NCBI GenBank assembly: GCA_937877515.1
Contig: CALFIX010000066.1
Coordinates: 1-20,351, forward strand
Direction: 5' to 3'
From: an uncultured Treponema sp.
GTDB lineage: Bacteria > Spirochaetota > Spirochaetia > Treponematales > Treponemataceae
DNA: 20,351 bases
Numbering within the stretch: position 1 is the stretch's first letter; the number at the start of each line of letters is the position of its first letter. The position numbers were made by a program, and so were the translations under genes. The notes below the pieces were generated by a model that worked only from the letters and a program-made list of their open reading frames with translations, was not told where the DNA came from and did not search any database. Below are positions 1 through 7,593 of this stretch, piece by piece.

Positions 1-95
1 TATCTGAATTCTTCCCCAGGTGTCAGAGTGTCCTAAATGTATTTGGAACGGACAAACTACTAGAAAGAAAATGCCATTATCGGTAAAATTGGCCC
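1..95. other. Left-edge sequence upstream of ilvB
   Basis: This short stretch precedes ilvB. Two frames are open from the left edge, one closing at 34-36 and one at 84-86, so either could be the tail of an upstream gene, but the few residues match nothing I recognise. The frame that closes at 84-86 is the ilvB frame, so ilvB cannot start further upstream. A TAAAAT hexamer at 84-89 resembles a -10 box and lies only six bases before the ilvB ATG; no convincing -35 box accompanies it. TGTCC at 32-36 and GGACA at 49-53 could form a weak 5-bp stem. No Shine-Dalgarno sequence is visible. Confidence 0.3.
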
Positions 96-1844
96 ATGAT
101 AAAAGCAACAGGTTCACAAATTATTGTAAAGTTACTAGAGTTGGAAGGCATTAAGACCGTAGCAGGACTTCCTGGCGGATACATTTTGCCTTTGTATGAC
201 GAACTAAACAAAAGTTCCATAAAGCACGTCCTTGTGCGTCAGGAACAGGCTGCCGGCTTTATAGCTCAGGGAATGGCTCGTTCTAGTGGAAAACCTGCTG
301 TCTGCATGGTCACAAGCGGACCTGGAGCAATGAATCTTCTAACTGCTGTTGCAGATGCAAGATGCGACTCTGTGCCCATTATTGCATTCACAGGACAGGT
401 AAACACCTCTATGATTGGAACAGACTCTTTTCAGGAAGCAGATACCTTTGGACTTTCTTTTCCAATAACAAAGCATAGCATAATGGTTACTCGTGCAGAA
501 GATTTATTTACAGTTATTCCAAAGGCATTTGCAATTGCAACCAGCGGTCGCCCGGGACCAGTTTTAATAGATTTACCTAAAGACGTTCAAACTGCAACTG
601 TAGAATTTGACTCATGGCCAACTGCAAAAACATTTAATTCTATTTCAAAGCCGTATAAAACACTAAAGCATGCCACATCAAAAGAAGAACTAAAAGAAAT
701 CATACAAAACATGACTCATCTTATGCTTAATGCAAAAAAAGCAGTTCTCTTCTTGGGAGGAGGCTGTAACAGTCCAGATGCGTCTCTCTGCATAAATACA
801 CTTCTTGACTCTTACAATGCAGTTGTAACAACAAGCCTTATGGGTATAGGGGCTGTTCCTAAGAGTGCAAAAAACAATCTTGGAATGGTAGGCATGCACG
901 GTTCTTATGCGGCAAACGTTGCCATGCACGATGCAGACTTAGTGCTTGCTTTAGGAGTTCGCTTTGACGACAGGGCAACCGGTGTAATTTCTAAATTTTC
1001 GCCAAATGCACAAATTTTACATATAGATGTAGATGCTGCAGAAATAAATAAAATTCTACCTTCTTCACTCTCTATTGTTGGAGAAATTCAAAATATATTA
1101 CCTCAACTTACAAGCCTTATAAGTTCAGAAAAAAAGAAGAATAGTGAAGCTTCGAAAGAACGCAATAAATGGCTTAACGAACTTTTGGAAATTAAAGCAA
1201 AAACCGAAGACATCCTGCTTGGCCGCTGCAAAAATGTTCCAAAGGACAGTGTTAATCCTCGCGCATTCATACGAGACATTCCGCTTATGGCAGAAAAGGC
1301 AGGTGTAAAACCGGAAAACATAATTGTAACAACCGATGTAGGCCAGCACCAGATGTGGACAGCTCAGTTCTACCCAGTAGAAAAGCCCAGACAGTTTTTA
1401 ACAAGCGGCTCTTTAGGCACAATGGGCTTAGGCTTACCTGCTGCAATAGGAGCCAGCTTAAACAACAAGTCTAAGAGAGTTGTATGTGTAAGCGGCGACG
1501 GAAGCATTTTGATGAATATTCAGGAGCTTATAACGCTTAACGAAGAAGACCTTAACGTAACAATTTTTGTTTTGCAAAACGGAAGCCTTGGCATGGTTAG
1601 ACAACAGCAAATGTATTTGTTTAAGAAAAACTACAGTGCCAGCGAATTTGAAAAACAACCAGACTTCTTAACAGTTGCAAAGGGTTTTGGTATAGATGCA
1701 ATAGATGCAAACGAAGACAAAGAATGGTATAAAAAAGCCTTTAGCAAAGGTCCTCATCTTGTAGTATTACACATAGACAAGGATGAAAACGTTCTACCTT
1801 TTGTTGCTTCAGGTCATGCAAATATTGACCCTCTCAAGGTATAA
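96..1844 (+). CDS. ilvB: Acetolactate synthase large (catalytic) subunit
   Basis: This enzyme condenses two pyruvates, or pyruvate and 2-ketobutyrate, in the first shared step of valine, leucine and isoleucine synthesis. It is a cytoplasmic thiamine-diphosphate enzyme. The 582 residues fit the family (E. coli IlvB has 562). The N-terminal pyrimidine-binding domain carries the catalytic glutamate E50 in RQEQA, and IGTDSFQEAD follows near residue 108. The C-terminal domain has the ThDP/Mg motif GDG at 467-469 with the second metal ligand N495. Phrases such as AGFIAQGMAR resemble IlvB more than IlvI. An in-frame stop at 84-86 fixes ATG 96 as the earliest start. No Shine-Dalgarno is present. No small regulatory subunit (ilvN/ilvH) follows: the next gene is convergent galK, so the partner must be upstream or elsewhere. 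Confidence 0.96.
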   Translation: MIKATGSQIIVKLLELEGIKTVAGLPGGYILPLYDELNKSSIKHVLVRQEQAAGFIAQGMARSSGKPAVCMVTSGPGAMNLLTAVADARCDSVPIIAFTGQVNTSMIGTDSFQEADTFGLSFPITKHSIMVTRAEDLFTVIPKAFAIATSGRPGPVLIDLPKDVQTATVEFDSWPTAKTFNSISKPYKTLKHATSKEELKEIIQNMTHLMLNAKKAVLFLGGGCNSPDASLCINTLLDSYNAVVTTSLMGIGAVPKSAKNNLGMVGMHGSYAANVAMHDADLVLALGVRFDDRATGVISKFSPNAQILHIDVDAAEINKILPSSLSIVGEIQNILPQLTSLISSEKKKNSEASKERNKWLNELLEIKAKTEDILLGRCKNVPKDSVNPRAFIRDIPLMAEKAGVKPENIIVTTDVGQHQMWTAQFYPVEKPRQFLTSGSLGTMGLGLPAAIGASLNNKSKRVVCVSGDGSILMNIQELITLNEEDLNVTIFVLQNGSLGMVRQQQMYLFKKNYSASEFEKQPDFLTVAKGFGIDAIDANEDKEWYKKAFSKGPHLVVLHIDKDENVLPFVASGHANIDPLKV

Positions 1845-1866
1845 AATTTTTTTTAAAGAGACAAAA

Positions 1867-1919
1867 AAAATGGAAAACGGCATCAGAAACTAAGACTTAT
1901 GAAAGCCGTTTTCCATTTT
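1867..1919. terminator. Bidirectional intrinsic terminator between ilvB and galK
   Basis: The arms AAAATGGAAAACGGC (1867-1881) and GCCGTTTTCCATTTT (1905-1919) are perfect inverted repeats around a 23-base loop. An A-run lies on the left and a T-run on the right, so the RNA from either strand ends in a hairpin followed by U residues. It lies between the convergent stop codons and should serve both genes. Confidence 0.9.
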
Positions 1920-1924
1920 TATTT

Positions 1925-3118
1925 TTAAAGCTTTGCAACTCCATCACCGCTTTCGCAAGCAAAGAAGCCGGCTCCATAACCTATAACCTTTGTATATTCT
2001 TCCTGAACGTTTTTAACAAAAGACTCTATCTTATCTTTATGAACTAAAGCAATTGCACAGCCACCAAAACCGGCTCCAGTCATGCGGGCACCCAAACAGC
2101 CTTCCTGTTTTTGAGCCGTTTCAGAAAGAGTGTCAAGCTCTATGCCCGTTACTTCGTAGTCTTCTTTTAAAGACTTATGGCTTGCATTTAACAAAAGCCC
2201 CAGGCCATTAAAGTCATCTTTCTTTAGTGCTTCCACTGCATCTTTTACACGCTGATTTTCATAAACGCAATGTTTTGCCCTTTTTACTAAAACTTCATCG
2301 GCAATCAAAGACTTTTTTTCTTCCCATTCAGAAGGAGTAAGCTCACAAAGAGCTTTTATATTTACACCGTTATTCTGTAAAATTTCTAAAGCTTTTTCAC
2401 ATTCACTTCGTCTTTCGTTGTACTTACTGTCTGCAAGACGACGCTGCTTATTTGTGTTCATTACAACAAAGCGCCAGTCGCCCATGTTTAACGGAGCATA
2501 CTCGTATTCAAGAGTTGCACAGTTTAGTTTTATGGCTGTATCTTTTTTACCGACAGAAATTATAAACTGATCCATAATTCCGCAGTTAACGCCCATAAAA
2601 TTGTGTTCACTCATCTGACCTAGTTTTGCAATTTCTACGCGGTCAATATTAAACCCAAAGGCATCACTTACAGCATAGGCAAAGCCGCATTCCAAAGCAC
2701 TGCTGGAAGAGATTCCTCCACCGGCAGGAACATTACTTGCCATAAGAATTTCAAAGCCGCATTCAAACTTATACCCCTTTTCTTTTAACTGAGAAAGAAT
2801 TCCGTTTAAATAATTTGCATAATCGTTTGCTTTGTCAAAAACAAAATTATCATTTATGTCAAAAGTAAAAGTTCCTGGGAAGCGAACATCATTATAAATA
2901 ATTTTTGAATCATCTCTTTTCCTAAGGGCTACATATAAGTAACGGTTTATTGCGGCAGGAAAAACCATACCGCCATTGTAGTCAATATGTTCCCCAATAA
3001 TATTTATACGAGCTGGAGAAGAATACACAAGAACGTCACTTTCTTTTCCGCCATAAAGTTTTACAAAATCTGCAGGAAGATTTTTGGGATCATAATAAGA
3101 TGATGTAAGTGTGTCCAT
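1925..3118 (-). CDS. galK: Galactokinase
   Basis: The enzyme phosphorylates alpha-D-galactose at C1 with ATP, the entry step of the Leloir pathway, in the cytoplasm. The 397-residue protein has all GHMP-kinase landmarks. The galactokinase signature PARINIIGEHIDYNGG covers R37, E43, H44 and D46; the ATP-binding loop GGGISSSS is at 133-140; CGIMDQF holds the catalytic aspartate D183; and the C-terminal motif MTGAGFGG is at 346-353. The ATG is preceded by AGAGG (bases 3124-3128 on the other strand), a good Shine-Dalgarno. No galT or galE is adjacent, so galK is a single-gene unit here, ending at the terminator shared with ilvB and starting from a promoter in the spacer shared with ppaC. Confidence 0.97.
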   Translation of the reverse strand: MDTLTSSYYDPKNLPADFVKLYGGKESDVLVYSSPARINIIGEHIDYNGGMVFPAAINRYLYVALRKRDDSKIIYNDVRFPGTFTFDINDNFVFDKANDYANYLNGILSQLKEKGYKFECGFEILMASNVPAGGGISSSSALECGFAYAVSDAFGFNIDRVEIAKLGQMSEHNFMGVNCGIMDQFIISVGKKDTAIKLNCATLEYEYAPLNMGDWRFVVMNTNKQRRLADSKYNERRSECEKALEILQNNGVNIKALCELTPSEWEEKKSLIADEVLVKRAKHCVYENQRVKDAVEALKKDDFNGLGLLLNASHKSLKEDYEVTGIELDTLSETAQKQEGCLGARMTGAGFGGCAIALVHKDKIESFVKNVQEEYTKVIGYGAGFFACESGDGVAKL

Positions 3119-3212
3119 AAAAGCCTCTAAAATTAAAAAAATTAAAACTATTCAGTTTTTTATTTACGCGTGTTGATTTTCTATATTATCAAATACCCTA
3201 CCCTTTTGCAAT

Positions 3213-3241
3213 ATTATACTTACTAGAAGATCTTATAAAAA
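3213..3241 (-). promoter_or_regulatory. Candidate galK promoter
   Basis: On the minus strand a perfect TATAAT (3213-3218) follows a weak TTTTTA -35 (3236-3241) at 17 bases. A second weaker pair lies closer to galK, TTGCAA (3206-3211) with TAATAT (3183-3188), also at 17 bases. One of the two probably drives galK, leaving a leader of roughly 60 to 90 bases. No operator repeat was recognised. Confidence 0.45.
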
Positions 3242-3274
3242 GTTAGCCCCAAAAAAAGCTTCTTTTTCCCTAAG

Positions 3275-3302
3275 TTGAAAAAATACATAATTTTACTATA
3301 AT
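3275..3302 (+). promoter_or_regulatory. Promoter for ppaC
   Basis: TTGAAA (3275-3280), a 16-base spacer and a perfect TATAAT (3297-3302) form a strong sigma-70-type promoter pointing at ppaC. Transcription would begin near 3309, leaving a leader of about 190 bases. Confidence 0.7.
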
Positions 3303-3500
3303 GGTAATGTAATTTAGGAGAAAATAAGGGCTAGTAAGACACTTAGTTTAACTGTCTTAATTTAAGTTTATATTAACATGGAAAAATGCTAAATACTTTA
3401 CAATGAATGCCGCTATTAAAATGCCTGCTAGAGTTAAAAGTAGAGAAAGCCATGTAAGAACAACTAGAAAAAAAAATAGCTTATAAGGAAAAATCAAATT
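3303..3500 (+). other. Long untranslated leader of ppaC, with a hairpin
   Basis: This is the ppaC-side half of the 382-base divergent spacer. It carries a perfect 7-bp inverted repeat, TAAGACA (3335-3341) and TGTCTTA (3353-3359), with an 11-base loop and no following T-run, so it is not an ordinary terminator. A 28-codon frame at 3403-3489 lacks a Shine-Dalgarno and family likeness. The ppaC Shine-Dalgarno is AAGGA at 3485-3489, 11 bases before the ATG. No known riboswitch class was recognised. Confidence 0.4.
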
Positions 3501-5150
3501 ATGAAAAACAAAGTTTACATTATTGGACACAGAAACCCGGACACAGACAGCGTAGTGGCCGCAACAGCATACGCAAAGCTTAAACAGCTTATGGGTAAGT
3601 CAGAATACATTGCAGCACGTGCCGGAAAACTTGCCCCGCAAACCGAATACATTTTTAAGCGCTTTAAGGTAGAACCGCCTCAATACATTCCGGACTTGCT
3701 TCCAAAGACCGAATACTACATGAACGACCAGTTTGTTGCAGTAGACGAACACGTTTCACTTTGGAAGGCCGTAGACAAAATGGTAAGTACAAATGCAAGT
3801 GTTCTTCCTGTAGTAGACAAAGACGGTAAATACCTCTCACTTCTAAACTACAACGCTTTTGCATTAAACACTTTTAAAATTCTAAACCCAAAACGCGAAG
3901 ACATTGTTATGGCAAGTGTAAGCCTTATAGAAAAAACTCTTAACGCAACTCCACTTGTTACATTTGATGCCGACTCATATTTTAAATGTGCCATAATGAT
4001 TGGAGATGACGACATAGAAAGCTTTAGAAAACTTTTAGACGAGCGCCACTCAGAAAACATAGTTGTAATAACAGGCGACAGGGAAGACATTCAAAGACTC
4101 TGCATAGAAAAACAAGTGAGAGCCTTAATAATCACAAAAGACTACATCTTAAAAAAAGAGCTCCACGAGCTTGCAAAAAAGAATCACGTTTCTGTTCTTT
4201 CAAGCCACGACTCAACAGCAACGACTGCAATGCTTATAGAATACTCTTCTCCGGTAAGTGCAATGGCAGACAAAAAAATTCAGCCTGTCCGTGCAGAAGA
4301 CACCGTTCAAAAGATAAGACCTCTCTTAACGCAAAGTCCTTCACGATGCCTTCCTGTTGTAGACAACAACAATAAAGTAATCGGCATAATAAGCGAAAGT
4401 GATCTTTTACACGAAGCAAACATTCAGGTCATAATGGTAGACCATAACGAGCCGCAGCAGGCTGTAGAAGGCATAGAACACTATGTAATCCAGGAAATAA
4501 TTGACCACCACAGGGTAAGCACCTTCAGCACAAAAACACCTATTACGTTTATAAACAAGCCTGTTGGCTCAACTGCAACAATAATAGCAAACCTTTACCG
4601 CGAAAACAGGGTTTCCATTCCCAAAGACATGGCATCCCTTCTCTTGTGCGGCATTTTAAGCGACACGCTCATTTTGCAAAGCGGAACCACAACAGATTAT
4701 GACGTAACAACAGCAGAATACCTTTCAAGCATAACCGAGCTAGACATTCAGGAACTTGGAAACGACATAATAAGAAGCGGAAGCCACATTGGAGGGCGAA
4801 CGACAGACGAAGTAATTCATCAGGATATGAAAGATTACACAGAAGGCAAACACAAGTTTACCGTAAGCCAGATAGAAGTAGACAGCACTAGCGAAGTTTT
4901 AAGCCGCAAGACAGAATTCTTAAGCGAACTGGAAAATTTACGAAAGGCTAACGGTAACCTCTTTAATGCACTTTTGGTTACAGACATAACAAAACTAAGT
5001 TCAATTATGTTTGTTGCAGGAGAACAGAAGTTTGAAAGCCTGATGAATTTTCCTAAACGCGACGAGCACATCTACTATCTTAAAGACGTTGTCTCTCGTA
5101 AAAAACAGCTTATTCCACTTTTAAGCGAGCTCATAGCTGGCGTTGAATAA
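3501..5150 (+). CDS. ppaC: Manganese-dependent inorganic pyrophosphatase with regulatory CBS and DRTGG domains
   Basis: This family II (DHH) pyrophosphatase hydrolyses PPi to two phosphates and pulls biosynthetic reactions forward. The N-terminal motif GHRNPDTDS supplies metal ligands H10, D14 and D16. The DHH domain is then interrupted by a regulatory insert: a CBS motif (about 75-125), a DRTGG-type domain (about 140-250) and a second CBS motif (about 255-305). The catalytic part resumes with VDH (D314, H315) and DHH (335-337), and the DHHA2 domain ends with the substrate-binding SRKKQ motif at 532-536. At 549 residues it matches the regulated CBS-PPase subclass rather than the roughly 310-residue simple enzymes. 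In that subclass AMP and ADP inhibit and, where DRTGG is present, diadenosine polyphosphates activate. Nucleotide control is therefore expected here but is inferred. Confidence 0.95.
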   Translation: MKNKVYIIGHRNPDTDSVVAATAYAKLKQLMGKSEYIAARAGKLAPQTEYIFKRFKVEPPQYIPDLLPKTEYYMNDQFVAVDEHVSLWKAVDKMVSTNASVLPVVDKDGKYLSLLNYNAFALNTFKILNPKREDIVMASVSLIEKTLNATPLVTFDADSYFKCAIMIGDDDIESFRKLLDERHSENIVVITGDREDIQRLCIEKQVRALIITKDYILKKELHELAKKNHVSVLSSHDSTATTAMLIEYSSPVSAMADKKIQPVRAEDTVQKIRPLLTQSPSRCLPVVDNNNKVIGIISESDLLHEANIQVIMVDHNEPQQAVEGIEHYVIQEIIDHHRVSTFSTKTPITFINKPVGSTATIIANLYRENRVSIPKDMASLLLCGILSDTLILQSGTTTDYDVTTAEYLSSITELDIQELGNDIIRSGSHIGGRTTDEVIHQDMKDYTEGKHKFTVSQIEVDSTSEVLSRKTEFLSELENLRKANGNLFNALLVTDITKLSSIMFVAGEQKFESLMNFPKRDEHIYYLKDVVSRKKQLIPLLSELIAGVE

Positions 5151-5160
5151 TTTTTTTAAG

Positions 5161-5192
5161 GACGGCACTCACTTTGATGCCGTCATTTTTTT
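5161..5192 (+). terminator. Intrinsic terminator of ppaC
   Basis: GACGGCA (5161-5167) pairs perfectly with TGCCGTC (5178-5184) across a 10-base loop, followed by a T-run at 5186-5192. It begins 11 bases after the ppaC stop. The minus-strand reading lacks a T-run after the stem, so it should not stop transcripts from guaA. Confidence 0.88.
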
Positions 5193-5352
5193 AAGTGTCT
5201 TTCACGCACTTTCGTAACGGGCTGCTACGGGTTACGGGCTTGAGCCCTCATTCCTCTGGAACGGCGACTTACATCGCCGCCCTCCGCATCCCGCGTAGGT
5301 TTACAGTGAGGTTGCGCCTCAGTCTTCTTAAATTGGCTTCTTTCGCGCCTCA
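5193..5352. repeat. GC-rich array of five small hairpins, probable dispersed intergenic element
   Basis: This 160-base stretch is visibly richer in G and C than its surroundings and is packed with short perfect inverted repeats: AAGTG/CACTT (5193-5197, 5207-5211), CGTAAC/GTTACG (5213-5218, 5231-5236), GGGC/GCCC (5236-5239, 5244-5247), CGGCGA/TCGCCG (5262-5267, 5274-5279) and TGAGG/CCTCA (5307-5311, 5317-5321). The octamer GCGCCTCA occurs at 5314-5321 and again at 5345-5352, where it contains the guaA stop codon. No credible gene lies here. It resembles the repetitive extragenic elements of other bacteria, and it may also stop guaA transcription, since no T-tailed terminator is present on that strand. 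Copies elsewhere in the genome cannot be seen from this window. Confidence 0.5.
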
Positions 5353-7230
5353 CTCCCATCCGAATGTTGCAGGGGGTTTGTTGCTTAGGTCGTAGAAGAT
5401 GGCGTCTACGTAGTCCAGCTTTGAAATTTCTTTTACAATCGCCTTTAAATCTTCCTGGGGAAGCCATGCAAAACGAGCTGTCATTACGTCTTCTGAACAA
5501 AGAGGACGCAGGACTATGCTGCAATGCTCTTGGCTACCTGCATAAGGTAAGTTTATAGTTAAATGTTGGAAAATCCTGTCGTACCAGCCGCTTTTATGCA
5601 AAGCCGTAAGCATTATGTTATCTGCTTCTCTTGTCTGGTCCAGTCTTCTTTTATCGCAGTAGCCTTCTATCTTTTTCATTTCGCTTTCTTTTAGCCCCGG
5701 CTTCTGATACAAACGGATAATGGTACGGTTAAGATAAGTTGCGCTGTTAGTAATGCGGCTGGAAGCTTCTTCGAGCTTTTCCCACTTTTTAGGTAAGTGG
5801 CTAAAGCCCTCGCCTTCATCTCCAAAATTTAATACGGCGGGGAATCTATAAGTTCTAAAATCACCCTGTACACCTACAGAGCGGACAGGTAAAACATAAC
5901 GCTCTAAGTTTTGTGAACAATTATCACAGAACATGTCTAACTCTATTGATTCTAATTCTTTTTGTGCTAAAACAAATTCTTCTTTATCTTTTTCGTTTTC
6001 TTTTCCGTCAGAGCACAAAACATTTATGCTTAAGCCAGGCCCCGGGAAAGGATGACGCATAACCAAATCATCTTCTAAGCCAAGCTTTTTACCGATTCTA
6101 CGGACTTCATCTTTATACAAGTCCTTTAAAGGCTCTATAATAAGTCCCTTTGCAATTAAAGCCTGAATTCCGTCTACACGGTTATGATGAGTTTTTATAA
6201 CGTGAGAATTTTTTGTTCCGCCACTTTCTATAATGTCAGGATACAAAGTGCCCTGAGCAAGCATCCACTTATCTTCATCCAGCTTTTGACGGCTAACAAC
6301 TTCGTTACGCACGGTAATAAAATGCTCGCCTACTGCCATGCGTTTTTTCTGCGGGTCAGTTAAGCCGCTTATTGCCTTTAAAAAGCTTTTACTTGCGTCT
6401 TCTACAATAAAGTTTGTAAAGCCATGAGAGCGGTAAGCTTCTGCTACGTTTTTGCTTTCATTCTTACGCATAAAGCCGTTGTCAATATGAAGTCCTAAAA
6501 CCCTCTCCTGCCCTAAAGCCTTATTAAGTAAAGCAAATGCTACAGTACTGTCTACTCCGCCACTTAAAAATAGAAGTACATTTTTATCCTTTGCATCTAC
6601 CTTTATGCTTTCAAGTATGTGGTTTAAAACTGCGTCTTCATCCCAGTTTTTTTCCATTCCGCAAATATTAGCAAAGTTTTCAAAAATCCTGTTTCCTTCG
6701 GGAGTGTCTTTTACTTCGCAATGGCACTGCAGGCTCCAGCGTTTAAGTTCTAAGTTTTGAACAGCTGCAAAAGCGCAATCTTTTGTCTTACCAATTACTT
6801 CAAAACCTTTTCCTAACTCTAGGACTGCGTCTTGGTGGCTCATCCAAACTTGTGTTACATCACTTATACCAGTAAACAATGGAGAAGTTTTTCCTGCATC
6901 TGTTTTTTCTAAGTGAGCAATACCAAATTCCCCGACATCAGCTTTTCCAACTTTTCCGCCATAGTTTTTTGCCATAAGCTGATGGCCGTAACACAAACCC
7001 AAAATTGGAACAGAAAGAGAAAGTATTTCTTCATTAAACTCTGGAACATTTTCTTCATAAACAGAAGCTGGTCCTCCGCTAAAAACTATTCCCTTAGCTT
7101 CTTCAAAAGTGCTTAAAGGTGCAGAAGGAAGTGCAATTTCTGAGTAATAGCCTAACATACGAAAACGTTTTGCAATTAAATGAGCATACTGGCTACCAAA
7201 ATCTAAAACAACAATCTTTTCTCTTTGCAT
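5350..7230 (-). CDS. guaA: GMP synthase (glutamine-hydrolysing), long-form class
   Basis: GuaA aminates XMP to GMP using glutamine and ATP, the last step of guanine nucleotide synthesis. The N-terminal class I amidotransferase domain has nucleophile C80 in GLCYGHQ and partners H170 and E172. The ATP pyrophosphatase domain has the P-loop SGGVDS (223-228) and the HPFPGPGL motif (393-400). The 626 residues exceed the usual bacterial 510-525: about 225 residues follow HPFPGPGL instead of about 120. The extra segment includes LPVRSVGVQGDFRTY, which resembles human GMP synthase, and the protein ends in the classic PPAT-WE tail. The amidotransferase motif reads QCHCE instead of the usual QFHPE. The ORF is open 21 codons further upstream, but the ATG at 7230 has an AGGTGG Shine-Dalgarno (7236-7241) and starts directly before the family's conserved VLDFGSQ, so it is chosen. 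Confidence 0.95.
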   Translation of the reverse strand: MQREKIVVLDFGSQYAHLIAKRFRMLGYYSEIALPSAPLSTFEEAKGIVFSGGPASVYEENVPEFNEEILSLSVPILGLCYGHQLMAKNYGGKVGKADVGEFGIAHLEKTDAGKTSPLFTGISDVTQVWMSHQDAVLELGKGFEVIGKTKDCAFAAVQNLELKRWSLQCHCEVKDTPEGNRIFENFANICGMEKNWDEDAVLNHILESIKVDAKDKNVLLFLSGGVDSTVAFALLNKALGQERVLGLHIDNGFMRKNESKNVAEAYRSHGFTNFIVEDASKSFLKAISGLTDPQKKRMAVGEHFITVRNEVVSRQKLDEDKWMLAQGTLYPDIIESGGTKNSHVIKTHHNRVDGIQALIAKGLIIEPLKDLYKDEVRRIGKKLGLEDDLVMRHPFPGPGLSINVLCSDGKENEKDKEEFVLAQKELESIELDMFCDNCSQNLERYVLPVRSVGVQGDFRTYRFPAVLNFGDEGEGFSHLPKKWEKLEEASSRITNSATYLNRTIIRLYQKPGLKESEMKKIEGYCDKRRLDQTREADNIMLTALHKSGWYDRIFQHLTINLPYAGSQEHCSIVLRPLCSEDVMTARFAWLPQEDLKAIVKEISKLDYVDAIFYDLSNKPPATFGWE

Positions 7231-7254
7231 AAAAACCACCTGTAAAGTTTTGGC

Positions 7255-7283
7255 ATTGTACACTAAATATGTTTTTAGGTAAA
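7255..7283 (-). promoter_or_regulatory. Candidate guaA promoter
   Basis: On the minus strand TTTACC (7278-7283) and TACAAT (7255-7260) are separated by 17 bases. Transcription would begin near 7248, giving a leader of about 18 bases that includes the AGGTGG site. The -35 box overlaps the stop codon of the small lipoprotein-like frame. The leader is too short for a riboswitch. Confidence 0.5.
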
Positions 7284-7466
7284 TGAGAAGCATAAAAAAT
7301 AGGTAAAAGTTAATGTTTCATCTGTGCAGGAGCAGGTGTATGTACGGGTGCCACTAGAACCATGTATGTTTGTATACACATATGTGTTTCCCTTAAATGG
7401 GTTTGAGTTAAACGAACCACAAGAAGTTAAACTTACAACTGCAAACACTGCAAGAGCAGCAACCAA
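7275..7466 (-). CDS. Small lipoprotein-like reading frame, possibly a decayed gene
   Basis: The frame encodes about 63 residues: a hydrophobic signal segment, a lipobox LTSC with the expected lipidated cysteine, then a short Ser/Thr/Tyr-rich mature part. Without an ATG, TTG at 7466 would be the start, but this leaves out the basic n-region. Reading on upstream gives RLKKA just after an ATT codon at 7482-7484 and then a stop, so a complete signal peptide exists without a normal start codon. There is no Shine-Dalgarno. A TATAAT on this strand (7488-7493) sits almost on the putative start. I read it either as a tiny surface lipoprotein with a rare start or as the N-terminal remnant of a longer one. 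Function is unknown. Confidence 0.35.
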   Translation of the reverse strand: MVAALAVFAVVSLTSCGSFNSNPFKGNTYVYTNIHGSSGTRTYTCSCTDETLTFTYFLCFSFT

Positions 7467-7534
7467 AGCTTTTTTAAGTCTAATTTAATTATACCCCCGC
7501 CATTTAAATAAACTTAAAACTTTGTACAAATTTT

Positions 7535-7563
7535 TTGAGTTTTTATAAATCTTATGCTATTCT
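7535..7563 (+). promoter_or_regulatory. Candidate promoter for the pseudo-receiver/ATPase/cNBD operon
   Basis: TTGAGT (7535-7540), a 17-base spacer and TATTCT (7558-7563) each match four of six consensus bases. The start point would be near 7570, giving a short leader with the AGGAG Shine-Dalgarno at 7581-7585, eight bases before the ATG. The rest of the spacer back to 7494 holds nothing else recognisable. Confidence 0.45.
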
Positions 7564-7593
7564 AAAATAAGCTAAAAATCAGGAGATTCTAGA

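Noticed and set aside
3403..3489. A 28-codon leader peptide in the ppaC leader
   Set aside because: It has no Shine-Dalgarno and no regulatory codon run; chance in AT-rich DNA explains it.
5225..5524. A 99-codon minus-strand frame and short plus-strand frames over the GC-rich element and guaA 3' end
   Set aside because: They arise because GC-rich DNA has few stop codons; they overlap guaA in the wrong frame and lack ribosome-binding sites.
7231..7293. A 21-codon N-terminal extension of guaA
   Set aside because: The extension has no family match, and the downstream ATG has an excellent AGGTGG site at the expected distance.
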